From Prostheceraeus crozeri (Eukaryota > Platyhelminthes > Polycladida > Euryleptidae): 64,000 nucleotides of DNA. The stretch lies in the NCBI GenBank assembly GCA_907163375.1, contig CAJQUW010001446.1, positions 744,001-808,000 of the forward strand, written 5' to 3'. This document shows positions 12,563 to 23,246 of this stretch, piece after piece (within the stretch, counting starts at the first letter, position 1; each line of letters opens with the position of its first letter). Made by a program: the position numbers and the translations under genes. The notes under the pieces were generated by a model. The model saw only the letters and a program-made list of their open reading frames with translations. It was not told the DNA's origin and did no database searches.

Positions 12563-15251
12563 CAGAGCTGGAAAAATTCCACTGAAATTTTTTAATTCCA
12601 ATTCCAGAGCAGAAATTTCAATTCCAATTCCAATTCCAGTCGAACCAGTTCAATTCAATTCCAATTCCAATTCCATAATGAGATTCAATTCCGATAATTG
12701 CATGGCGCGTATATGTTAATGTATCTAAAGTTTACTCGCTTCAATCTAACCCATGTGCCCGTATCCTATCCTCGTTATTCCTGTGTGCCGTTCCCTGCGT
12801 CGTTCCTATGTGCGTTCTCATGTTCATAGTTCACATTTCTTGTGTACATGTACATGTATATAGGTAGCCGGTCAGCCTACGCCATTTTCGTTTCGTAAAC
12901 GAGATATTCAACATCTTGTGAAAAAGAGGAAAGAAAATTAACGGTCAGCAAAGAATCAAACGCTGAGAGAGAGAGAGAGAGAGAGCATAGAAATTAACAG
13001 CACCATAGAAAGTCCAAGAATGGAAATTGCATGAAAATTATGGCACACGCCGGGGGAACTAAGTTGGAGCAAAACGCAAATTGTGCGAGCTGGTTTCCAT
13101 GTTTTCTTATTTATATTTATCAAGCCAAATTGTGATATGGATTGCTGCCCCTTGCGGCGACAGGATGACAAAGAAAGAAATCCTTTAAAACGTTCTGTAC
13201 GTTCATTATTTTGAAATATCGCTCCTATAATCTATCAAGAGTATTATCAGTCACATATGCAACTTGCAATGTCGATTTACAGAACAAACATTGCTCCAGC
13301 TTGAAATCAGAGGTCAAGAAATCTCAGAGTATTCATTTTACTTTAAATGGTTCCCCTGTTCACTAAATTTGAACAATTTTCAAAATCTTTGCATACTTTC
13401 GAATATCAGCTTCCAAAATATCATCACACTATATCACATGTGTCATTTAATGATTAATTGAAAAGTTCCAGCGACTATTCACTTATCTGAGAAATTATTG
13501 TCGGTAAAGAAGCTTTCAATGTGTTTATTCGACAAAAGCGCTAGGTTTCTTAACCGTATGAAGGAGAAATCATCCTATAATTAGAATTTTTTCTATTGAA
13601 TTCTTGAGATATTCTTACAACCAGTGCACCGCCCACTTTCAATTATGACTTTGTGGACCAATTTTTAATTCGAATTTTGAAAAATAGTTGTTAATGACTG
13701 CTGCAAATCGACACAATATACCAGCCCAGGGAATAGCAGGCTATACCACATGAAACAATGCCACCATCTCACTTAATATCATCTTCATAAAAATCCTGCA
13801 TTAATTTGCTGCCAACAACTTCCACAGCCAACTTGGCAAATAGTTTGACTATGATACAATGTTTTAGATCGAATCTGATCTACAAACCATAGATTTTTCC
13901 ATGTGCCATCATTGTACATAGGCAAGATATCAAACTTCCATTCTAGTGTACTATTATCTACTTCTATGAGAGAGAGAGAGAGATGCGAATAAATCTATTA
14001 ATAAACTGACAGAAGAAAGAAATTCAATGTGCGAATAACGTGATTGTTGATGAAAGAAAAAACGACGATAAAAATGATATCATGAAAACTGATTAATGGT
14101 CCATGTTAAAAAAGGAGATTAAAAATTCCGTGATAAGAACGAAATGTGGTCGGGTCGAAAGCTAACGATCAGAGATTAAAGGAAACTCTTTCAATTTTCA
14201 AAAGAAAGTGGATTTATCGTCAATTGTCAAACATTTGCATAAATTAGAGACGATGAGAAATTGAAACAACAACTACCAACAGCAACACATACGACATCTT
14301 CAGTAGCTGTTAGAAGAACTCCGGGCTCTCGCGGTGTAACTTGACTACAGAAGTAACAACTACAACTGCCTACCAGCGAACAACAACACAGTAGCGTATG
14401 CGGCAACACATCAGCGAGCGCGATTGAAGATTGACGGTATAAATGACACTGATATTCATGATATTTATGATATTATTTTGGTATAAGTGAGTCCGATCGA
14501 ACTGAAGTGTATTCAACATCAAGAAGTGAACTGCAAGTTTAAAGTTTTTCTTTTATCGTTGAGTATCGTATTTGTATAACTATAGTCTTGAAAATTAATA
14601 TTGTCAATTGATGTGATTGGAAGTTGAATAATATTTCATGCCATTTTAATTGAATCATTAGTTATTAGAATAATTTGTTGACACTGTCTATATTGTGATT
14701 TGAACTGGCAGGCTGCCCTTTAATGCAGGGTTAATTTTCCTCTTTCCAAACCGATTGTTTTTCTTGTGTACAACAATTACGTTAATCTCCAATTTTTGTG
14801 CTTATCCAATCAATAACTAAATTCAACAATTGTTTTATTTTGATTAATTATCTTACCTGATAAATAACTAAATAACAGATTGAACAAAGATGATTATCTT
14901 TTCATTGTTTGCTTAATTGCTGAATTAACATTGTCCGGTGGCTGTAGGCCCATCAAAGTCACAATTAGCACTCTTTATTCAGCAATAGAATAAAACTAGC
15001 TCTGTCGATCTATCTATCTCTCTCTTATCTCTGCGTGCAGTTAGCACAACGGCCGAATATTGTGATTTCAATTTTTGTATAAATAGATTTATCACAGGTC
15101 TATCGAAAAAGTGGAATTAAGGTTTATCAAGGGTCAATTCCAATTCCAGTAGATTTAAATATCGTCATTTCCAATTCCAATTCTGATTCCGACGAAAAAT
15201 GGAATTAATTCCGGGTCGGAATTAATTCCAATTCCGACTTTTCCAACTCTG
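12563..15251. mobile_element. Non-autonomous hAT-type element with AATTCC subterminal arrays
   Basis: The ends are inverted: CAGAGCTGGAAAA at 12563 and, on the other strand from 15251, CAGAGTTGGAAAA. Both are flanked by the 8-bp duplication AGTATGGC (12555-12562 and 15252-15259). An 8-bp duplication with CAGAGYTGG ends is characteristic of hAT transposons. About 120 bp inside each end consists of reiterated AATTCC/TTCCAATTCC, which probably serves as clustered subterminal binding sites. No transposase is visible. A separate element (12986-13968) has inserted inside; without it the element is about 1.7 kb. Confidence 0.85.
12986..13968 (+). mobile_element. CATAGAA element, copy A (983 bp)
   Basis: It is bounded by CATAGAAATTAACA on the left and CTACTTCTATG on the right and sits within a GA run, giving an apparent 8-bp duplication AGAGAGAG on each side. 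It matches, in reverse orientation, the element at 44103-45158, whose ends and 8-bp duplication are unambiguous. It is about 70 bp shorter than that copy through an internal deletion. No coding capacity is recognised. With 8-bp duplications it is hAT-like or P-like; the short inverted end CATAGAA does not decide between them. Confidence 0.8.
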
Positions 15252-16442
15252 AGTATGGCGTCTCATCAGTCGACAATTTATAGAATTGCATCTTATGACT
15301 CCATCAGAGTCATAATTGCGAATGACTTTGTGAACTTTCAGTGTTTCTGGGATTATCGGTGCATTGGAAATGTCTGCCCGCTCCTGTATCATTTCACATA
15401 TTGGCAAGTAAATTGATGTAATGCTCGGCACGAGTGTTTGTTTGCTGCATCTGTGAATTCCCTTGGTGTTTTTATGGTCAATCTCCCAGACTTGACTTCT
15501 CGATATAAGGTATTCTTAATCGTAATTGTAATTAATTGTAGACAAACTGTTTATGTTCACGGATGAAGCCATAGAGCAATGAAAAAGAAATGCGTTTGTT
15601 AAATGCTTGCTCAAAGCATTCATCTGGATTTTGAGTTCCAAAAATTTGAGCGCCATTTACGATGTTTAGCAAGTCCCTCAAAGTCCATAAGAGGTATTTT
15701 TTTGAACAAATTGCTTGATGCCATTCACTTTCCCAATATACACATTGTCATTTCGGCCGGGAGTAATATATGAAACATCGGAGCGATCAAAAAACTTCAG
15801 CAACCACTGTTCCTCTTCATCGCTTAGCACTATCGGCTTGCGTCCTAGTTTTGTTTTCATCAGAGGAACAACCCTGATTTTATATTTTTCGGATAATGTG
15901 TCTAGTATTTCCGATTTCTTACGGGGACTCGCCGGTAATGCCTTCTCAGCGCGAACCAAGCCTCGAGATTTTGACTGCTTCGAAGAAAATGAGGTATTCA
16001 AAGAGGCAGACAATTCCTCCTCCGATGGTTGAGTGGACGCGCTTTTAGATTGTTGTCTTTCCAGTTTCTCTCTTTGGCGATATAGTCTGCTTCTCTCTTT
16101 ATCCTTTTGCTTTCTTGCTTGGTAGGATTCAGTGTTTAGGTTTTTCTCTACAGAGCGAGTGAGAGCTTTCCGTTCTGTGTCAGCTTTCCGTATTCTGTCA
16201 ATATTCTTCATCCGATAATGTTTGCAGTAGTCTTTATTCCTGCTCGGTGCCATTTCGAATTGCTCACTGTTCCTGCACAGCCGGAGGATACACAATGATG
16301 TGAATCAGTCACTTGATGAATAAAGTACGGTGTGATTATTGATCTTAAAACTTCCCCTTTTTGAAATCTCAGTCTTTCGCTTGATGACTTCTTAGTAGTC
16401 GTACAGCGCTTTGATATCTGCGCATGCAATGTATGGATGCTG

Positions 16443-16528
16443 TCTCTATTTTCTGAACTGCAATGTATTTGTAGGCTGAAGGCGCGTAGCGCCTGAGGAC
16501 AAAGACATTGCAGTTCAGAAAATAGAGA
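16443..16528. repeat. 24-bp stem hairpin
   Basis: TCTCTATTTTCTGAACTGCA at 16443 and its near-perfect complement ending at 16528 form a 24-bp stem. The loop holds a second small GC-rich hairpin (GGCGC GTA GCGCC). Fragments with TGCAAT/ATTGCAG words recur to about 17470, so the hairpin may be one end of a larger degenerate element enclosing the ORF at 16830. Confidence 0.6.
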
Positions 16529-16829
16529 TAGCAGCGATATTGTAATAACTATTACTTAGCTATGCTATACCTCCATGATATTTCTTAAATCAACATTCCT
16601 TAAGAATTCAACCATGATATCATGAGTTTGCGGACTCGGATTTCTACACTTTCTTGCCCTTCTGTGTTCATAGAATACCTATTTTCCTTAGTTGTTTTGA
16701 AATTCAAAAAAGTGGACTGCAATGCTCTTACGATTTGAATGATTACTTCTACGGCTGGTATTAAGGAGCTATTATGACTACCGAAAAAATTAGTGCAGGC
16801 ATGGTAGATTTTTCGATGTTGAAGCAAGG

Positions 16830-17144
16830 ATGTGTTTCGGATCAGGACTATCAACAAACGAATACAATCGACTAATCGAAAACCAGGCAAATGATCGTAT
16901 AATGGATGAGCTACCGGAAAACATCAGTGTCGACTGCTTATTTGATTCCATCAATGATAATGCTAAGCTTAGCTCTGATGAACAATCACTGTCATCTCAA
17001 ATGCAAGCACAAATACAAGAGGAAATGAATAAGTTCGAGAGAAGCCATAGATCTGAATCTTCAGTGATTCAAGAAAGAGTTCATGTCAAAAAGTTTGAAG
17101 AATTTCTTCAGTTAAAGAATTTAGACTGTTCAATAATTCAATAA
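16830..17144 (+). CDS. Unidentified 104-codon ORF, possible start of a tyrosine recombinase (Crypton-like)
   Basis: The ORF starts at ATG 16830 and encodes an acidic, Ser/Gln-rich protein. Its end, VHVKKFEEFLQLKNLD, resembles the N-terminal segment that precedes the core-binding domain in Crypton-type recombinases. That match rests on a short motif and is weak. The frame stops at 17142 before any catalytic domain, so if related it is only a 5' fragment. Codon content looks more protein-like than neighbouring frames, but function is unknown. The ORF lies between hairpin-forming repeats (16443-16528 and 17300-17330). Confidence 0.35.
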   Translation: MCFGSGLSTNEYNRLIENQANDRIMDELPENISVDCLFDSINDNAKLSSDEQSLSSQMQAQIQEEMNKFERSHRSESSVIQERVHVKKFEEFLQLKNLDCSIIQ

Positions 17145-17559
17145 TTTAAGTTATTTAATTAATAAGTTAGACAATTCAATAATTGTTCGTTCTGAGAGAA
17201 CATTGCACTGAATAATTTCTTGTGCAAGCATGACTAATTTGTGATTATTACGATAATATTTTGATATTTTTCAGTAGTTTATATTTAAAAATTCGTACTG
17301 CAATACCGCATTGCAGTACGAATTGCATTGGTTTAATGTATAGTAAAAAATAGGACTGCAATGACTAATAGTTATTACAATGAACATTTAGTTTGAATTT
17401 CCATGCAAACTCGCTTGCGCTTAGTCATATCCATGGTTTTGTTGTCACCATAAACCATAGACATTGCAAACAAAATTTCATCTTTGCTTAAAATATGGAG
17501 ATGTGACATAGAAAGTGCTCATGCTTCGATCTGTAGTGTCAAAACAACTTATGAAGATA

Positions 17560-17933
17560 TCTGTTGGACAGACGCATTGTCAATCTGTTGGACAGACGAT
17601 GCTTCTAAACGATTTAATTTCAAAGCTGCAGCAGTGTTTCTTTGTACTGTTCAAGGACCGAAATTAATGCACTATTCATTGATGCTTCAGAAAGTATGAA
17701 CTCGTATAACCATGGAGAATTTATGCTAGATAAATTAAAACACAAATATTTCTGTTGGACTGACGAACATGTGACTTATGCTGAGTAATCAGACGGCCAT
17801 AATGTTCATATTTTGAAAATACCTCATATATGTAATGAGAGATGTTCAATGACTTTGTCCTACGACCGATTGGCTGTAAAAGTCTCATGAGGGACAAAAT
17901 GTGGACTGTAGTGCTTCGTCTGTCCAACAGACG
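17560..17933. repeat. Second cluster of TCTGTTGGACAGACG motif
   Basis: Copies lie near 17560, 17584 and 17751 (with one change), and inverted at 17917-17933, where CGTCTGTCCAACAGACG is a near-perfect palindrome. The first and last copies are in opposite orientation, so the 374-bp block could be a small inverted-repeat element. The cluster at 11020-11572 also has its last copy inverted. Confidence 0.6.
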
Positions 17934-18352
17934 AGAAAATTAGGAAAATCCCTGCAAAGTTGCTTTTTATAGCTTTCCATGTGCTAGAAATGTGAGATGT
18001 TAGTCATATTTTAGAATTAGGGGTCATGGTCTCCTGTATGACTGATTTTGCAATTTCATTCATTCAAGTTTTATTTCATGAAGTTGTGGGACCAAATTGA
18101 AAACAGACCCCACTGCTTATATAGTGGTTTCACGTCGCTAGTGTATAAAGCGTAATCTCCGCGAACAACTGAATTTTTGATATAAAAATTTTCACTGTAT
18201 GCAGACACTTACTGAGTTGACCCTCTACCTAATATATACTTACTCTATGTCACATGCCGTTTATAATGACCATGAAACAAAAACGCCTCGTAAAAGTTAC
18301 TATAAGTTTTCTTTGATGCCGATTGTTACATCAAAATTTGCAATGAATATAT

Positions 18353-19079
18353 TAGTCCGGCAGCCAGAGCGAGTTTCTGCATGGAACGAGGCCGAAAGTG
18401 AGACTTTCACAGAATGTTGTACACCCTATGCCTACTACGAATCTGCACGTCTGCCGAGTTCTAGTGAGTTCCTCTCCTTGTCAGACAAGATCAAAGAAAA
18501 GCACATGTAAATCCAATGGGACGCAGATTGCAGTTTCTGGCTAAAATAAAATTTTGCATGTTATCTCTGATTAAACGAAAAGTACTAAGCCGAGAGTCAT
18601 ACTTTTTGGCATGGAATATCTTCAGGTCATTTCCTATGATGGGCATGTGCTTTTATCATGCATCTAATCGGAAATGTATATGAGAATGTGGTTCAATGTG
18701 GATAAAGTTGCTAAAAATGCTTGTGTTTGCCGACATAAAGAGGCTCGCCAAATCTGAATGTGTTTAGCTTCATAGACAGAAGTGCATGAACATGAAAGGA
18801 AATGACCTGAGGACATTCCATGCCAAAAATTATGACTCTGGGCTTAGTACTTTTCGTCTAATCAGAGAAAACATAGAAAATTTCATTTTAGCCAAAAACT
18901 GCAATCTGCGTCCCATTGGATTTACATGTGTTTTTCTTTGATCTTGTCTGACAAGAAGAGGAACTCACTAGAACTCGGCAGACGTGCAGATTCGTAGTAG
19001 GCATAGGGTGTACAACATTCTGTGAAAGTCTCACTTTCGGCCTCGTTCCCTGCAGAAACTCGCTCTGGCTGCCGGACTA
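18353..19079. mobile_element. 727-bp foldback element with 283-bp arms
   Basis: The arms at 18353-18635 and 18797-19079 are inverted copies of each other with few differences. They start TAGTCCGGCAGCCAGAGCG and enclose a 161-bp loop. The long, nearly complete pairing marks a foldback or long-TIR non-autonomous DNA transposon. Parts of the arms or loop recur at 47120-47380, 50970-51140 and 53395-53495, so the family is dispersed. The frame at 18199-18510 runs into the left arm and is not a gene. Confidence 0.85.
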
Positions 19080-19698
19080 TATGTTCCGCGAAGCAAATTT
19101 AATTCCAATAATAAAATAATTGAAACAATTACTTGATTGTTTTAATGTAAATGTTGTTGTCTATTCAATCACTGCTGGAGTGCAAAGGTCATCGAAGCAC
19201 TTATGATGAAGCTTCAAGAGGCAATCCACTAGGATAAAGTTTCGCGCATAGATTTTCAAATATTGTGACTTGCTGCTGCATGATTTTAGAAATCATATTT
19301 TGAAATATGTTGACAATGTAGCATTATGCACACCAATAATGAAAGCTGGTTATACTAGCTTCTTTTATGTTGGAGTTGGTAATGGATGAGTGTCAACAAA
19401 ATGTCTTTTCAAGGATGCTGCCAAAGTCATCAGACCTATCCAATACCTTGCTGTCATATTTTGCAGTCTTAGAGAATTGCACTTTCAGAGTATCCTTTTA
19501 GCTACCTAGATCCCTCATAGCTATTATTTTATTCTTTTCAGTAAGAGAAGAACTATAAAAGAAATACAGCGCTATAGCGAAAGTCGCTACAAAACGTGTG
19601 ACATTTTGATCATGGGGATAAGTGTATCTTCTAAAAGTTCAACAGGTACAAAAATGTTTGATATCACAGTTTGCTGCCGTGCCTCCCGTCGTGCGTAA

Positions 19699-19890
19699 TT
19701 TATAAATGGCAATGTGGCAAGTGTGCCCAGTATTATAACAGTCAGGCGAAAGTCTTTCGTCACCGCATTCTTAAGCCTCCACCTTAAGATGTTTTCTCAT
19801 TCTTTACTCCACCTTATGGTTCAAAGATTGAGAGACAGCAGAATGAAGCTGCGTTTATTAAACGATTTCTTCCCTCATTGAATGGCTGAC
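19699..19890 (+). pseudogene. Degenerate GIY-YIG endonuclease fragment of a Penelope-like element
   Basis: One frame reads YKWQCGKCAQYYNSQAKVF followed by RHRI, matching the Cys-x2-Cys, Y-x-x-x-T/A and HRI pattern of Penelope GIY-YIG domains. A nearby frame then gives NEAAFIKRFLPSLNG, like the EAR-I-x-PSMN ending of the intact domain at 24560-25072. The YIG itself is altered. It is a short, frame-broken relic lying just before the LINE copy. Confidence 0.45.
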
Positions 19891-20116
19891 TATCATTGTG
19901 TTGTGGTGCAAAGTTTGATTTTACAAGAAGCGGTGAGATCGCAATATAAAAATTTGTTCAACCATACAGTCAGTAAAATGATTTGAACTCTGTACTCGCA
20001 ATGCCTGGAGGAAGATAAAGGCCAATGATCAACAGTCTTGAAGAAGGGATTTGAATGCAACAAACTTCTAAATGCTCAGAAGATGAAATTTCAATTTTCT
20101 TAGATCGAAGATATTT

Positions 20117-20302
20117 TCATGACCAAATAGCCACGCCTCCTCGACGCAAATTGTTCACCCGATCTGTACGGTTACAATCGTATTCATTGATATTAACGGC
20201 TTGAGCAGGAGTATTGCAGTTAAGCCAAGTTTCTGTACAAATAATGACTCCTGGGTTCAACGTAGCGGCATGAGAACGAAGCTCGTCAACTTTATTATTC
20301 AA
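20117..20302 (-). pseudogene. LINE ORF2 endonuclease N-terminus (copy B)
   Basis: This encodes NKVDELRSHAATLNPG, then ICTETWL with the catalytic Glu, and NNLRRGGVAIWS. It is the same region as 403-575 in copy A, but with the Trp codon intact. The frame stops just after, and the rest of the endonuclease is present only in pieces to about 19960. Confidence 0.75.
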
Positions 20303-20395
20303 AGAGCAAAGATTCGTCAGAAATATGCTCGGTAATCTCTCTCTGATTTTACAAGAAGCGGTGAAATCGCAATATAAAAATTTTGCTCCACTGAG

Positions 20396-21406
20396 TCAAT
20401 AATATTTTGTTATAATAATAATAATATAATAATGAATTTTATTTTTGACGAACGCAGTTGATCCTGGGCTTTGAGTACGCAATTCATAAGCCTTTTTCCT
20501 TATTTCTGCGATTTTCCTATTCACTTCAACAGGCAAGTCTTCTTGAATGAATACCTTGTTCAAGGGAGAAACAGCTTGCTCGAGTAGCCTAGACTTCGTC
20601 AGAAATTGCCTGGTGGTATTCTCGTTGGACTTAACCAATATCAATCTCGGTCTACCATCATTTCGCTCCCTCCCGATGCGGTGAACGTCTCGAATATATC
20701 CGGCTTGATTCACAATGCCCAATTCTCGCGCAATCACATCTATGGCATCTCGACAGTTGGATACTGGAGTACCACATACGTCGGTAACTTTCTCCGGAAA
20801 ATTGCTCACAATGAAGGATTCCTTTCGTTTTTCCATTTCGATTGAGAAAATATGCCTCTGAACAGCGCAGAATGTGTCCTTAATGCCACTCATATCTTCA
20901 CGGACAGAGCTCCTCAATGATTCTACATCTGATGTAAGACGTTCGATTTGCCTTTCTTTCTCGAATAGAACTTGCCGAATACTCCCATCATCCATTATTG
21001 TCCGGGACTCAATTTTGGATATCTTTTCATTCAACTCTTTCCTTATAGACTGCGTGTGATTCTTCATTTCTTCTCGCACCGACTTGATTTTGCTATCGAT
21101 ACTTTCATATATAGATAATTTGAGAGCATTTAACTTGTTTTCAAGCTCGGACATGAAAGATTTGCGAGCAATGTCCGCACTGTAAGTCAAAAAGTTCTCA
21201 CATCTCAAACACACGAAGAAAACGTTCTTTAGTTCTTTATCGCTTGTCTTAGAATGACCCGAACAGCCAGCATGGAAATGTTTCGAGCAACCCGGACTGT
21301 TACACACAACCAACCGTTTATCACGATCTTTGGACCTGTCATTAATGACACAAGGCTCGGCGCAGCAGTGACCTGAGATTGATTTTCTTTTGGAGTCCAT
21401 GGGCAC
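20396..21406 (-). CDS. LINE ORF1 protein with PHD finger and coiled coil
   Basis: This is a 336-codon ORF. Residues about 14-69 hold a PHD-type Cys/His cluster (HCCAEPC, VCNSPGCSKHFHAGC, FVCLRCE). Residues about 85-195 are rich in Glu, Lys, Ile and Leu at helical spacing (SELENKLNALKL to SSVREDMS) and predict a coiled coil. After that comes an RRM-like region (FIVSNFPEK) and a basic RNA-binding end (DVHRIGRERN, VKSNENTT). This is the architecture of ORF1p in CR1-type LINEs, which multimerises and packages element RNA. The last residues (IHYYIIIIITKYY) come from an ATAATA expansion absent from copy A, so the natural end is altered. Confidence 0.85.
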   Translation of the reverse strand: MPMDSKRKSISGHCCAEPCVINDRSKDRDKRLVVCNSPGCSKHFHAGCSGHSKTSDKELKNVFFVCLRCENFLTYSADIARKSFMSELENKLNALKLSIYESIDSKIKSVREEMKNHTQSIRKELNEKISKIESRTIMDDGSIRQVLFEKERQIERLTSDVESLRSSVREDMSGIKDTFCAVQRHIFSIEMEKRKESFIVSNFPEKVTDVCGTPVSNCRDAIDVIARELGIVNQAGYIRDVHRIGRERNDGRPRLILVKSNENTTRQFLTKSRLLEQAVSPLNKVFIQEDLPVEVNRKIAEIRKKAYELRTQSPGSTAFVKNKIHYYIIIIITKYY

Positions 21407-21830
21407 TTAATCAGCGAAAAAATACCAACATGTAAGCAGTGGAATTGAACCAGCAGACAGATTCTATCCAATGCTGGAGTCCAGCACTATAACATCTACA
21501 CCAGCACGACACTAGCACTTGCACACGAATTAGATGCACTTAACTGAATACGCGAGAAAATCTGATGCCCTTCACGTCAAAATCACGTGTTAATCGACGG
21601 AAACCGAAGACTGCTTTCTACAACCTGGCCAGTGAACAGAGCTTACTGTTTAGCGACAAAACTCCACCAAGCCAGGAACCACGAAAATATGAGACGATCA
21701 CGGAAATAAATATTGTTATGATGACATAGACAAGGCAACACGGATCAAGCCGATATAAAAATCCTCCGAAAACAGCAATCTCAGACCAACGAAAAGTCAT
21801 ACTCTACGAATTCAGTCTATACTGAATGTG

Positions 21831-22629
21831 AATAATATGTTAATTATATAGCAATAAGAAGTGTTCATAATTACATGGCATCTGTAGTTGCATATTTCGT
21901 TATTGTGTGACATTCCTCTCTCTCCCGCCTCTCGCCACGAGGCTCGGTGAGAGCAGGCAATTTTGTTGGACGCGACCTTAAGATTACTGGCTTACTTGTC
22001 GTATTAATCTGTTCTCTCTATGAATAGAATATCAATGTGTTTATCAACAAGTTTATATCATCATCAATTACTGGGCGGCCAATTAAATGCCTTTTTATCA
22101 GGATGTTTTAAAGCAGTGTTCTACGATGGTTCTATAAACTTGTTGGAAAACATGGTTCAAAAACAAGCTGTTATATTCAAGTTTATAACAGAGTGTGAGG
22201 CTCGTATTTCATATTTGTTTTGAAGGACGCTGTGTTACTTTAACCTTTGTCATGATACGGGGCAATACAGCGTAATATAGTGATTTAGGATATATCATTT
22301 GAGGCTGCGCATTGTTTTTACTTGATTTTTCATGCATACTTACATCTTATCTTGATCAGAGACTAGAGCCCCTGCCCTTTCAACGAAGTCATCGCTACTA
22401 TTGAACAGAAATTCCTTAGATTCGGATAATTAATCGAATGCACTTATATAATATAACTTAGATTGGCCTCAAATTCCAAATTTCATCGTCAAGTAAGCTG
22501 GCAAATATGATTGAGAAAAGGCATTGTCGATACAGCATGAAAGATCAGGAGAGAGTTTTGCCATCAGCTGATAGAGAAGACTGAACATCAACATCTACTA
22601 TGCTGAACATAAAGAAATAACTGCGTATC
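21831..22629. other. No recognised feature
   Basis: This is plain AT-rich sequence between the LINE 5' end and the IS630-like fossil. A short open frame at 22020-22223 has no recognisable motif. I see nothing else to annotate. Confidence 0.4.
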
Positions 22630-23246
22630 ATTGGATAAGGCAAGGCAGGTCGAACAGAAGATACGAGGTGGCTACAAAGCGAAAGCGCTTTCGGAGCTGC
22701 AAATGAATCAGTTGGTCTCCTGGTTCGAAGAAGATAGTCAGCTAACACTAAAATCTGCTGCTGAAAAAAGTGTCGAGTCATTTTGACATCAGCGTTTCGA
22801 CTACTACAGTCGGAGACTACCTTGAGGGTAGACTAATTTCATGTAAAAGATGCACCGAGAACCACTTGGTATGAACACTATCATGAATAAAGAAAAGCGC
22901 TGGGAATATGTTGTAGCTTTATGTAACTACCTGCGTGAGGGGAAAGAAATTATTTACATCGATGAATAAATTTAAACTCATTCTATAAGCGCACCAAAGG
23001 TTGAGCTCTCACTGGTGATCGTGCTAAAGACGTTCTACCAAACAGCAGGGGACCGACCACGTCTACATCTTATTAGTGGGATAAACAATTCCGGTCTGGT
23101 GAATCCAACCACAAAACGTGGAAGTTTCAAGTCAGACAATTTCAACGACTGGCTCAAAATGATGTTGGAGGAACATGAACAACAAAGCCTTGACCTTAAC
23201 AACGTGATAATATAAGTGATGGCAGCAAACGGGGGGATCATGATTA

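Larger units (their letters stand above)
12382..16295 (-). pseudogene. Decayed gene of an uncharacterised multicopy (transposon-like) family
   Basis: On the minus strand 16295-15678 encodes a lysine/arginine-rich N-terminus (MAPSRNKDYCKHYRMKN from 16253), then KLGRKPIVLSDEEEQWLLKF and YIGKVNGIKQFVQK. A frame change in an A run then leads to LLWTLRDLLNIVNG down to about 15520. A short segment near 15500-15440 (IKTPREFTDAANK) and then PSITSIYLP with IIPETLKVHKVIRNYD follow. After the insertion at 12563-15251 the C-terminal Cys/His module CGHC...CPICEAWFHEHC ends at a stop at 12382. The middle of the protein, where a catalytic core would lie, is missing. I recognise the order of blocks from a large unnamed repeat family of cnidarians and molluscs; calling it a transposase is inference. 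Confidence 0.65.
19918..21830 (-). mobile_element. CR1-like LINE, copy B (5' half), truncated at 3'
   Basis: Reading on the minus strand, it holds a 5' leader (about 21830-21407), a full ORF1 (21406-20396), and the start of ORF2 endonuclease to about 19960. It then stops abruptly, lacking the RT. At the break a segment of about 40 bp, TTTTACAAGAAGCGG and following, appears both at 19920 and at 20346. The element therefore ends in a small duplication of its own ORF1/ORF2 junction. The homologous part of copy A lies at 1-730. Confidence 0.85.

Noticed and set aside
12956-13171. Open frames within the CATAGAA element (also 44902-45117)
   Set aside because: The two copies do not keep a common frame across their indels, and no domain is seen.
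18199-18510. 103-codon open frame as a gene
   Set aside because: Its second half is the left arm of the foldback element and its inverse occurs at 18.9-19.08 kb.
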